Assembly: GCA_050945755.1 (NCBI GenBank) | Contig: JBMNTN010000026.1 | Coordinates: forward strand, 1 to 26,449 | Length of the DNA: 26,449 nt | From: JAQVXR01 sp050945755 | GTDB lineage: Bacteria > Bacillota > Dehalobacteriia > Dehalobacteriales > Dehalobacteriaceae | Direction of reading: 5' to 3' | In this document: positions 7,627 through 13,888 of the stretch, in pieces | Layout: each line of letters begins with the position of its first letter | How positions within the stretch are numbered: the stretch's first letter is position 1 | Translations under genes and position numbers: made by a program | The notes under the pieces: generated by a model | Databases searched by the model: none | What the model was told of the DNA's origin: nothing | Seen by the model: only the letters and a program-made list of their open reading frames with translations

Positions 7627-7893
7627 TTATTCCATCTCACTAAGGGCTTTTTCAACCGCCTCAGTGATTATTCGTTTATTAAAATAACCTTCCTCGTATT
7701 TATCCCGGCCGTTAATGATCAGCATACCTCGCGTAACCATGCCGTATTTGGGAATATAGTCCATATCGACCCCCGCCGTATAAAGACGTAAATCAATCTT
7801 GTCCGGATGCTTATCCGCTAACTCCTTAAGGAGACTGCCGTAAGCGTCACAACAAGGGCAGGTGTTAATGAATTCCAGCAAAACTTTTCCCAT
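7627..7893 (-). CDS. saoT: Thioredoxin-like protein with CPCC motif, SAO system
   Basis: An 88-residue thioredoxin-fold protein and the first gene of the SAO operon. The active-site-like motif NTCPCCDAYG (Cys 12, 14 and 15) follows the first strand VLLEFI. It keeps the two CxxC cysteines and adds a third between them, as in small mercuric or metal-handling thioredoxin relatives. MVTRGMLIINGR takes the place of the usual cis-proline strand. The start ATG has a strong GGAGGTAAGT ribosome site. No signal peptide is seen, so it should act in the cytoplasm, reducing or carrying a metal-thiol adduct near the permease. Related proteins in other genomes have selenocysteine at one of these cysteines (recollection of the SaoT family); this one has none. 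Confidence 0.78.
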   Translation of the reverse strand: MGKVLLEFINTCPCCDAYGSLLKELADKHPDKIDLRLYTAGVDMDYIPKYGMVTRGMLIINGRDKYEEGYFNKRIITEAVEKALSEME

Positions 7894-7972
7894 ACTTACC
7901 TCCTCCGGATAGCTCTAATCAGCACATCTAACACTTTTAATCTTTTTTCTTAAAATTATTATTGTTGATAAA

Positions 7973-8002
7973 AATATAGCATTACGAATGAAATTTGTAC
8001 AA
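7973..8002 (-). promoter_or_regulatory. Candidate promoter of the SAO operon
   Basis: On the minus strand TTGTAC (7997-8002) and TATATT (7973-7978) are separated by 18 bases, and TGC just before the -10 box makes an extended -10. The start site would lie about 75 bases before the saoT ATG. Two palindromes overlap or flank it. Confidence 0.45.
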
Positions 8003-8018
8003 TAAAATGTATTTATTG
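8000..8018. promoter_or_regulatory. Operator-like inverted repeat over the SAO -35 box
   Basis: CAATAAA-ATGTA-TTTATTG is a perfect 7-base inverted repeat with a 5-base centre, and it touches the -35 box of the candidate SAO promoter. The shape fits a dimeric repressor such as a MarR or ArsR type. No such regulator gene is present in the window. Confidence 0.4.
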
Positions 8019-8032
8019 GTAATGACTGATTG

Positions 8033-8047
8033 ATAAAATAATTTTAT
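8033..8047. promoter_or_regulatory. Second palindrome upstream of the SAO promoter
   Basis: ATAAAAT-A-ATTTTAT is a perfect 15-base palindrome, 14 bases beyond the first operator-like repeat. In such AT-rich sequence it may be chance. It could be a second repressor site or part of the divergent control region. The rest of 7894-8230 shows no gene. Confidence 0.25.
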
Positions 8048-8138
8048 AAGTGTTATATCCTGTATTTAACCTCCCCATAACATTCCCTTGCTATTTCCCA
8101 TAATAATCCATTTATCTTTTCAAACTGACATCCCCATA

Positions 8139-8167
8139 TTGACAGTTTCAATTTGTTGTTGTACATT
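8139..8167 (+). promoter_or_regulatory. Candidate promoter of the lysine transporter operon
   Basis: A consensus TTGACA (8139-8144) and TACATT (8162-8167) are spaced by 17 bases. Transcription would begin near 8174, about 57 bases before the riboswitch. This is a good sigma-A-type match. Confidence 0.55.
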
Positions 8168-8230
8168 ATATATGAGTTTTATAAGTTTTAATTTAATGCA
8201 TATTGTAGATTTTATTATCTCACTTTTACA

Positions 8231-8410
8231 TGTGGGGTAGAGGAGCGGCATTTAATAGTCTTTAGTGGAGCTTGAGAAGCATTGATACAAAGATCAGGAA
8301 ATGTCGCCGAAGCTAATAATATACTCAAATATTATCAGCTGGGGCTGTAGTTAAGAACTGCAGAACTGTCTCAATAAACTGCCCGGTTTATTGGGGGGCG
8401 CTATCTCATA
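8231..8410 (+). promoter_or_regulatory. Lysine riboswitch (L box)
   Basis: The conserved core is readable in order: TAGAGGAGCGGC, AGTGGAGC, GGAAATGTCGCCGAAGC, CAGCTGGGGCTG, ACTGTCTCAATAAAC, GGGGGGCGCTATCTCATA. This matches the pattern of the Bacillus subtilis lysC leader element by element. The closing stem P1 pairs 8231-8240 with 8401-8410 over 10 base pairs including wobbles. Lysine binding should stabilise P1 and favour the terminator that follows at 8440, switching off the transporter when lysine is plentiful. Confidence 0.93.
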
Positions 8411-8439
8411 AGGGAAAGAGGGGAAATTAGGTACATAGA

Positions 8440-8472
8440 GTGGCCTGAGTTCATCTCAGGTCACTTTTTGTT
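8440..8472 (+). terminator. Riboswitch-controlled terminator
   Basis: GTGGCCTGAG (8440-8449) pairs with CTCAGGTCAC (8455-8464) around a TTCAT loop, with one G-T wobble, and TTTTTGTT follows. It lies 30 bases after the lysine riboswitch and 78 bases before the first transporter gene, the expected position for an expression platform. Confidence 0.88.
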
Positions 8473-8549
8473 AATAGACAACTTTTTATTTAATTTTGCG
8501 CTCAACGTTTACAAGCAAACAAAAAATTTATTAAAGGAGAGAATTAGTA

Positions 8550-9383
8550 ATGAGGAAGAAACTGTTTTTGTTGATTGCCCTGTCTCTGTGCATGATGCTC
8601 TTGTTTTCAGGATGCGGCTCCAATGGTTCGTCAGACGAAGGAACGGAAACCGATACATTTAAGGTGGGTCTAGAATGCGGGTATGCTCCCTTTAACTGGA
8701 CTCAATTGGATGATTCCAACGGTGCTGTACCAATTGACGGTAATGCAGAATTCGCCGGCGGTTATGATGTGGAAATCGCCAAGAGAATTGCAGAAGGTTT
8801 AGGGAAAGAATTAGTAATTGTGAAAACAGAATGGGACGGCCTTCTCCCGGCTTTGACTTCTGGGAAAATTGATGCTATCATCGCAGGTATGTCCCCCACC
8901 GCCGAACGGAAAGAGTCAATCGATTTCTCAGACAACTACTATAAATCAGATTTAGTGATGGTTGTCAAAAAAGGCGGCCCATATGAAGGAGCTACTTCCA
9001 TCCAAGACTTCAAGGGCGCAAAAGTAACAGCTCAATTAAATACTTTCCACTATACCGTCATTGACCAAATCGAAGGTGTTGAAAAGCAAACTGCCATGGA
9101 CAACTTCCCTGCCATGAGAGTTGCTTTGGAATCAGGAATTATTGACGGTTACGTCTCAGAACGTCCGGAAGGTGTCAGTGCGTCAGCCGCCAACGAAAAC
9201 TTTGCTATCGTTGAATTTACCGATGGATTTGTTACATCGGATGATGACACGGCAATTGCAGTCGGATTAAAGAAAGGCAGCGAATTAAGAGAACCGATTA
9301 ATGAAATCTTAGCAGGTATCTCAGTAGAAGAACAAAAAGAAATCATGGACAACGCCATCATGAATCAACCAGCAGCTGAATAA
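8550..9383 (+). CDS. Lysine-type substrate-binding lipoprotein of an ABC importer
   Basis: A 277-residue family 3 solute-binding protein. The signal peptide ends at the lipobox LFSGC, followed by a Gly/Ser/Glu linker. The binding domain shows EWDGLLPALTSGKIDAIIAGMSPTAER, whose arginine normally binds the carboxylate of the amino acid, and a second-lobe ligand aspartate region near IIDGYVSERPEG. The ATG is preceded by AAAGGAGAG. Membership of this family shows only a polar amino acid; lysine is deduced from the L-box riboswitch in its leader. It is the first gene of a three-gene operon with permease and ATPase downstream. A strong hairpin after it probably keeps the binding protein in excess over the membrane subunits. 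Confidence 0.9.
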   Translation: MRKKLFLLIALSLCMMLLFSGCGSNGSSDEGTETDTFKVGLECGYAPFNWTQLDDSNGAVPIDGNAEFAGGYDVEIAKRIAEGLGKELVIVKTEWDGLLPALTSGKIDAIIAGMSPTAERKESIDFSDNYYKSDLVMVVKKGGPYEGATSIQDFKGAKVTAQLNTFHYTVIDQIEGVEKQTAMDNFPAMRVALESGIIDGYVSERPEGVSASAANENFAIVEFTDGFVTSDDDTAIAVGLKKGSELREPINEILAGISVEEQKEIMDNAIMNQPAAE

Positions 9384-9390
9384 TCAATGT

Positions 9391-9422
9391 AAAACCGGGT
9401 GCCAAAAAAGCACCCGGTTTTA
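9391..9422 (+). terminator. Intra-operon hairpin / partial terminator
   Basis: AAAACCGGGTGC (9391-9402) and GCACCCGGTTTT (9410-9421) form a perfect 12-base stem around CAAAAAA, ending in a T run. It lies between the binding-protein stop and the permease ribosome site, so it may end part of the transcripts or protect the 3' end of the binding-protein message. Confidence 0.75.
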
Positions 9423-9446
9423 TGGTCGACATTATGGAGGGTAACG

Positions 9447-10229
9447 ATGAGCCTAGAATTTATCATAAAAACTATTATAAATAGCTGGCCAATGTATCTA
9501 CGGGGAGCCGGGATGACCCTTTATATCGCCATTACTGCCACCATTATTGGTTCTATTATCGGCTTAATCATCGGCGTCATCCGGACCATCCCCACACCCG
9601 AACGAGGACTTAAAAAAATTATTCTGAAAGTTATTAATACTATTCTCTCTGTCTATATTGAATTTTTCCGGGGCACACCGATGATGGTCCAGGCAATGGT
9701 GATCTTTTACGGCTCAGCTCAAGCCTTTGGCATCGATATGAACCGGATATTTGCCGCGATTTTAATCGTGTCCATTAATACCGGAGCTTACATGGCGGAA
9801 ATTGTGCGGGGTGGTATCATTTCTATTGATAAAGGGCAATTCGAAGCCGCCCATGCCATCGGGATGAATCACGTGCAAACAATGCTAAATGTGGTCTTAC
9901 CACAAGTAATTCGCAACATCTTACCGGCCACAGGTAATGAATTTGTCATTAATATCAAAGATACCTGCGTGCTTACGGTGATTTCTGTCACAGAGTTATT
10001 CTTCCAGACAAAATCTATTGTCGGAATGAGTTTTAAGTTTTTTGAACCATTCCTCATTGCCAGTTTTATTTATTTGATCATGACATTTTCCGTGACAAGA
10101 ATACTTCGCTTCTTTGAAAGAAAGCTGGAAGGCCCAGAAAATTACATTATGCTGGGGAACCAAATGCAGGTAGAAACACCTGAAGATATCATGCGAAAAA
10201 ATCAAACTATCGACGGAAATAAATATTAG
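9447..10229 (+). CDS. Amino-acid ABC transporter permease (lysine-type, HisM/GlnP family)
   Basis: A 260-residue membrane subunit of a polar amino acid importer. Hydrophobic segments begin with MTLYIAITATIIGSIIGLII, and the family signature FFRGTPMMVQ and the ATPase-contacting EAA loop EAAHAIGMNHVQTML are clear. I start at the ATG at 9447, which has GGAGGG 7 bases before it. The longer open frame from 9399 begins inside the hairpin and has no ribosome site. Single-permease systems of this family act as homodimers. It lies 63 bases after the binding-protein gene and 17 bases before the ATPase gene. Substrate lysine is inferred from the riboswitch. Confidence 0.9.
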   Translation: MSLEFIIKTIINSWPMYLRGAGMTLYIAITATIIGSIIGLIIGVIRTIPTPERGLKKIILKVINTILSVYIEFFRGTPMMVQAMVIFYGSAQAFGIDMNRIFAAILIVSINTGAYMAEIVRGGIISIDKGQFEAAHAIGMNHVQTMLNVVLPQVIRNILPATGNEFVINIKDTCVLTVISVTELFFQTKSIVGMSFKFFEPFLIASFIYLIMTFSVTRILRFFERKLEGPENYIMLGNQMQVETPEDIMRKNQTIDGNKY

Positions 10230-10246
10230 AGGACGGAGGAGAAAAT

Positions 10247-10993
10247 ATGGAAAAAATAATTGAAATTCAACATTTAAGCAAATCCTTCGGCACTCATGAA
10301 GTATTAAAGGATATCGATTTTTCCGTAAGCAAAGGAGAAGTAGTCTGTATCATCGGTTCCTCCGGATCCGGTAAATCTACCCTGCTCCGTTGCATTAACC
10401 TCCTGGAAAAACCAAGCGGCGGCCAAATCATTTATAAAGGTGAAAATATTTTAGACGATAAACATGATATCTACGCCTACCGGACAAAACTGGGGATGGT
10501 GTTCCAGCAATTTAACCTGTTTAATAATCACAATGTATTAAACAATTGCGTCGTGGGACAAGTCAAAGTGTTGAAGCGCTCCCGTGCAGAAGCGGAAAAA
10601 GTGGCCATGAAATATTTAAAAGTTGTGGGCATGGAGCAATTCGTCAACGCCAAACCACGCCAATTATCCGGCGGCCAGAAACAACGTGTAGCTATTGCCA
10701 GGGCATTGTCCATGGAACCGGATGTAATGCTCTTTGATGAACCGACCTCCGCCCTTGACCCTGAGATGGTGGGAGAAGTGCTCAAAGTTATGAAAGAACT
10801 TGCCGAATCCGGCTTGACCATGTTGATCGTTACCCACGAAATGGGATTCGCCCGAGATGTCGCTGACCGTGTGGTATTTATGGACCAAGGAGTTATTGCC
10901 GAAGAAGGAACACCGGAGCAATTATTCAATCATCCTAAGCAGGAGCGGACAAGAGAATTCTTAAAACGTGACGCGGCCACCTATGGTGCCTGA
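10247..10993 (+). CDS. Amino-acid ABC transporter ATP-binding protein (lysine-type, GlnQ family)
   Basis: A 248-residue ABC ATPase of the polar amino acid class. It has Walker A GSSGSGKST, Q-loop FQQFNLF, signature LSGGQKQR, Walker B VMLFDEPTSALDPE and switch histidine in IVTHEMGFA. All catalytic motifs are intact and the length is typical. GGAGGAG lies just before the ATG. It is the last gene of the lysine-riboswitch operon, followed by a terminator 28 bases after its stop. It would drive import through the permease encoded before it. Confidence 0.92.
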   Translation: MEKIIEIQHLSKSFGTHEVLKDIDFSVSKGEVVCIIGSSGSGKSTLLRCINLLEKPSGGQIIYKGENILDDKHDIYAYRTKLGMVFQQFNLFNNHNVLNNCVVGQVKVLKRSRAEAEKVAMKYLKVVGMEQFVNAKPRQLSGGQKQRVAIARALSMEPDVMLFDEPTSALDPEMVGEVLKVMKELAESGLTMLIVTHEMGFARDVADRVVFMDQGVIAEEGTPEQLFNHPKQERTREFLKRDAATYGA

Positions 10994-11021
10994 TACCTAT
11001 ATACTTACTATTTCGTTAAAT

Positions 11022-11065
11022 AAAAAGTGGCAAACACATTGATTAAAAAGTGTTTGTCACTTTTT
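11022..11065. terminator. Bidirectional terminator between the lysine operon and the acetyltransferase
   Basis: AAAAAGTGGCAAACAC (11022-11037) pairs with GTGTTTGTCACTTTTT (11050-11065), with one wobble. Both ends give U-tracts. It overlaps the last codons of the converging acetyltransferase gene. Confidence 0.88.
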
Positions 11066-11635
11066 ATTATACTTATCCTTCTCAGTAATTTGTCTTATTA
11101 CCTTACAGGGGTTGCCTACAGCCAGTGAATCGGCCGGAATATCTTTTGTGACTACGCTACCCGAACCGATTACTACATTATCACCGATGGTAACCCCCGG
11201 ATTTACGATCACGCCCCCGCCTAACCAAACATTATCACCAATGATAATGGGCAAAGCATACTCCAGACCGGAATTACGCGTCTCATAATAGATCGGGTGA
11301 CCTGCAGTAAAGATACTAACATTTGGCCCGAATAACACATTATCGCCAATTGTCACCGGAGCACAATCTAATATAATACAATTATAATTAGCGTAGAAAT
11401 TTTTCCCAATTGAAATATTATATCCGTAGTCACAACGAAAAGGCGGCTCGATAAAAAAATTGTCCTTAACTTTACCCAATAGCTCTTTTATGATCTTATT
11501 TCGTTTTTCTATTTCTTTGGGAGGTAAGGAATTAAATTGAAATATCATTTCCTTTGCATATTGACGTTCCCGGAGCAATTCTTCATCAAGTGCCAGATAG
11601 GGTTTTCCCATAAGCATCTTTTCTTTTTCGGTCAT
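11057..11635 (-). CDS. Maltose/galactoside O-acetyltransferase family protein
   Basis: A 192-residue left-handed beta-helix acetyltransferase that would move the acetyl group of acetyl-CoA to a sugar hydroxyl. An N-terminal helical Maa domain (EKMLMGKPYLALDEELLRER) precedes the hexapeptide repeats (ISIGKNFYANYN, VTIGDNVLFGPNV, IIIGDNVWLGGGV, VTIGDNVVIGSGSVV). The catalytic histidine is in FTAGHP, and the C-terminal end AVGNPCKVIR is typical. AAAGGAAAT precedes the ATG. The gene is monocistronic: a terminator covers its 3' end and 124 bases without features separate it from the kinase gene upstream. Its sugar acceptor is unknown and there is no functional tie to its neighbours. Confidence 0.9.
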   Translation of the reverse strand: MTEKEKMLMGKPYLALDEELLRERQYAKEMIFQFNSLPPKEIEKRNKIIKELLGKVKDNFFIEPPFRCDYGYNISIGKNFYANYNCIILDCAPVTIGDNVLFGPNVSIFTAGHPIYYETRNSGLEYALPIIIGDNVWLGGGVIVNPGVTIGDNVVIGSGSVVTKDIPADSLAVGNPCKVIRQITEKDKYNKK

Positions 11636-11759
11636 TAGTTATTTCCTTTCAAATAAAACGGCAATGTGCATTTAAGTAAAGGCACTCTAATTAATAATAT
11701 TTGGAAATAACCAGAAATTATTCTGTTAAGTAAGGGGACCCTTTTAGTCAAAATGTACA

Positions 11760-12482
11760 TCAAAAAATCGTGTCTTGACACAGCTTCATCTCTTTAATTT
11801 TTTCCCTTAAATATTCCCTTTGACCTTTTCTCCGTTGTGCTGCTGTTTCCATTTCTTCATAAAAATAATGCTCTATTGCTTTTTTATCAATTTCACGCAT
11901 ATCTCCATACACTTTTATTAAATGACGCACGGTGCCAAACTTCCAAGGTTCAAACATCGGATCACTATTCAGAATAAAGGCCGCCAACCCTCCTAAGTCC
12001 CTTTCCGGTGGGTAAAAAACTAAACTCTCAAAATCCAGGCCAAAAAAATCCTGCCCATTAAAGATAAAATTCCTTAAATTCAAATCGGGCATAGAAAGAT
12101 AATACCCTCCACTTCTCTTAACGGAATGAAGCCGATAAAACCAGCGAGCCAGTATATCCAACCAAGGAGGAGGTTGATTCCGCGGGTCACCGTTTCCCAT
12201 AAGATCTACCAATAAGGTTCCGGAAATAAACTCAGTGACCATGATATTTTCATTGTGCCAAACCACTCTTGGCACTTTCACTCCGGCAGAAGCTAATTCC
12301 CTAAAAATAAAGGGTTCCCTGAAAATATCACCTTGACAATAGATTTTAACTACGTATTTTACCGACTGAGTCTTCTTTCCAATCCCCTCAATTAAAAAGA
12401 CTTCATTTCGACGGCTAAACAGCCTCTCCCGGCTGTTTATTTTAATTCCACAATTTTCTTCTACTAACGAAAGCCAATCCAT
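11760..12482 (-). CDS. APH-like small-molecule kinase family protein
   Basis: A 240-residue protein with the aminoglycoside phosphotransferase/choline kinase fold. Visible parts are an ATP-binding lysine in YVVKIYC, a hinge-like MVTEFISGTLL, a catalytic loop PDLNLRNF in which Asp and Asn keep the DxxxxN spacing, and GLDFESL for the metal-binding Asp. The histidine that usually precedes the catalytic Asp by two is replaced (MPD). A charged C-terminal tail (about residues 205-235) looks helical. It begins 8 bases after mobB, so the two are in one operon. The substrate cannot be told; resistance to an antibiotic is only one of several possibilities and nothing in the context supports it. Confidence 0.65.
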   Translation of the reverse strand: MDWLSLVEENCGIKINSRERLFSRRNEVFLIEGIGKKTQSVKYVVKIYCQGDIFREPFIFRELASAGVKVPRVVWHNENIMVTEFISGTLLVDLMGNGDPRNQPPPWLDILARWFYRLHSVKRSGGYYLSMPDLNLRNFIFNGQDFFGLDFESLVFYPPERDLGGLAAFILNSDPMFEPWKFGTVRHLIKVYGDMREIDKKAIEHYFYEEMETAAQRRKGQREYLREKIKEMKLCQDTIF

Positions 12483-12490
12483 ATTATTAA

Positions 12491-12985
12491 CTACCCCTTG
12501 ACGAGAGCATTTTCCTCTACCAAATCTGCCAGTCTCTTAATATCGGTTAAAGCATTCACAGCCGGAACGTCTCTAAACCCGGAAATTTTTTTGACAATCC
12601 GGCCTGATACCGCAAAAACATAGTCCGTCCATCGTTCTTTCAGTTCATCTTCCTGGTGGGCACATAGAATTCTCGGTACTTGCGCTTCCGGCATTCCTTC
12701 TATTACCAAAAAATCTTGGTCAAAATAAGCAACCAACTCTTCATATTCCATACGGCGGGGAATAAGTATATCTGTTTCCAGAAGGCCCCGGGCAATCACT
12801 TGTTCCGCTCCTGCCTGAAGATGACGCCAGGTATTACTTCCCGCCTGGTCTATAGTAAAATCCTTGAAATGGATGTCTTTTATAGATCCCACCCGGTAGC
12901 CTCTTCCCTTCAGCTCTTTAATTATCATTTCAATTACTGTGGTTTTTCCGGAGCCTGATACACCGGATACAGCAAATATTTTCAT
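12491..12985 (-). CDS. mobB: Molybdopterin-guanine dinucleotide biosynthesis protein B
   Basis: A 164-residue GTP-binding protein. The P-loop GVSGSGKTT starts at about residue 8, GYRVGSIKDIHF follows as in MobB, and DFLVIEGMPEAQVPRI matches the Walker B region. MobB assists MobA in attaching GMP to molybdopterin for molybdenum or tungsten enzymes. The ribosome site GAGGAGG stands before the ATG. No mobA or other cofactor gene is in the window. It lies between the kinase gene downstream and the ECF transporter upstream (86-base gap), all on the same strand, which hints at a link between this locus and pterin cofactors. Confidence 0.85.
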   Translation of the reverse strand: MKIFAVSGVSGSGKTTVIEMIIKELKGRGYRVGSIKDIHFKDFTIDQAGSNTWRHLQAGAEQVIARGLLETDILIPRRMEYEELVAYFDQDFLVIEGMPEAQVPRILCAHQEDELKERWTDYVFAVSGRIVKKISGFRDVPAVNALTDIKRLADLVEENALVKG

Positions 12986-13071
12986 AAAAGCCTCCTCGTT
13001 AAAGCAAGACGGATTAAGCCCCTTACTGTTTAATGCACTACTAAAAATAAAAGCAATTTGCCTAGAATGCC

Positions 13072-13887
13072 TTAATTAAATTTGAAAGCAACAGTAAGAT
13101 AAAAAGCGATAAAAATAAGAGGAACTGCCAAAATAGCTATTCTATCATTTCTCGTCAAAGTTTGGGAATGCATATAACTTCTTTCAGGATAGAGGCCAAA
13201 TGCACGGTTCTCCATAGAAACAGTAAGTGCATCCACCTTACTGAGAGCAGAAATTACCAGCGGTACAAAAAGATACTTGACCGTCCTTAATAGTTTCCGC
13301 GGCGAAAGTCCTTCCAGTTCAATTCCTTTAGCCATCTGGGCATTCCGCACCTGCCTCAGTTCCAGTTGAAAAACAGGAATAAAACGCAGAGCAGTAATGA
13401 GCATAAACCCAAACCTGTACGGTAGTCCGGCCTGCATCAGGGCATAAGCCAGCCTGTTGGGATCCGTTATCACAATAAACAGATAACTGGAGCCAATAAT
13501 ATTAACTAATCGGAACATCATCTTTAAGCCATCAAAGAGCCCCTCCGACCAAACTGCCAAGTGGACACTTCCCAGGGAAAACTGCCAAAGCAAGATTCCT
13601 TCTTTTACCGCTAATATTTGGACGAGGAAAATAAAAAAACAGAAAAAAAACAGAAAGCGTAACTTACTGAAGAAAAAGGTGAGTCCTAATCCTGCCAGGC
13701 GATAAAAAGCTAACAGCAGGCAAAATAGAATGGCTCCTCCGAGAGATGAAGGCACGGCAAAAACAGTCAGGCTGAAACTTAAAAGAAAAACCAGTTTCAC
13801 CAGGGGGTGAATCCGATGTAGCATTGAAGAGCTGTCAATATAAGTTAAGCCCGGGAAAAAACTTTTGATTGGAAAAGATCTCTTCAT
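13072..13887 (-). CDS. ECF transporter transmembrane component EcfT (YkoC-like)
   Basis: A 271-residue membrane protein of the EcfT family, which couples the two ATPase domains to the substrate-binding S component. The hydrophobic N-terminal half (LVKLVFLLSFSLTVFAV and following) leads to the two cytoplasmic coupling motifs NAQMAKG and MENRAFG. The usual forms are xARG, so the first is altered from Arg to Lys and the second reads RAFG. The start is the ATG at 13885-13887, with GGAGAAG before it inside the end of the ATPase gene (1 base between genes). A longer frame to 13992 lies within the ATPase gene and is not used. Order S component, ATPase fusion, T component matches the ykoEDC type of operon. 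Confidence 0.88.
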   Translation of the reverse strand: MKRSFPIKSFFPGLTYIDSSSMLHRIHPLVKLVFLLSFSLTVFAVPSSLGGAILFCLLLAFYRLAGLGLTFFFSKLRFLFFFCFFIFLVQILAVKEGILLWQFSLGSVHLAVWSEGLFDGLKMMFRLVNIIGSSYLFIVITDPNRLAYALMQAGLPYRFGFMLITALRFIPVFQLELRQVRNAQMAKGIELEGLSPRKLLRTVKYLFVPLVISALSKVDALTVSMENRAFGLYPERSYMHSQTLTRNDRIAILAVPLIFIAFYLTVAFKFN

Positions 13888-13888
13888 C

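Noticed and set aside
8468..8662. 64-residue open frame overlapping the riboswitch terminator and the binding-protein start
   Set aside because: It begins inside the terminator tail, has no ribosome site and overlaps the well-supported lipoprotein gene.
11760..12482. Aminoglycoside resistance gene
   Set aside because: Only the general kinase fold is visible, the usual catalytic-loop histidine is missing and the neighbours are cofactor and transport genes.
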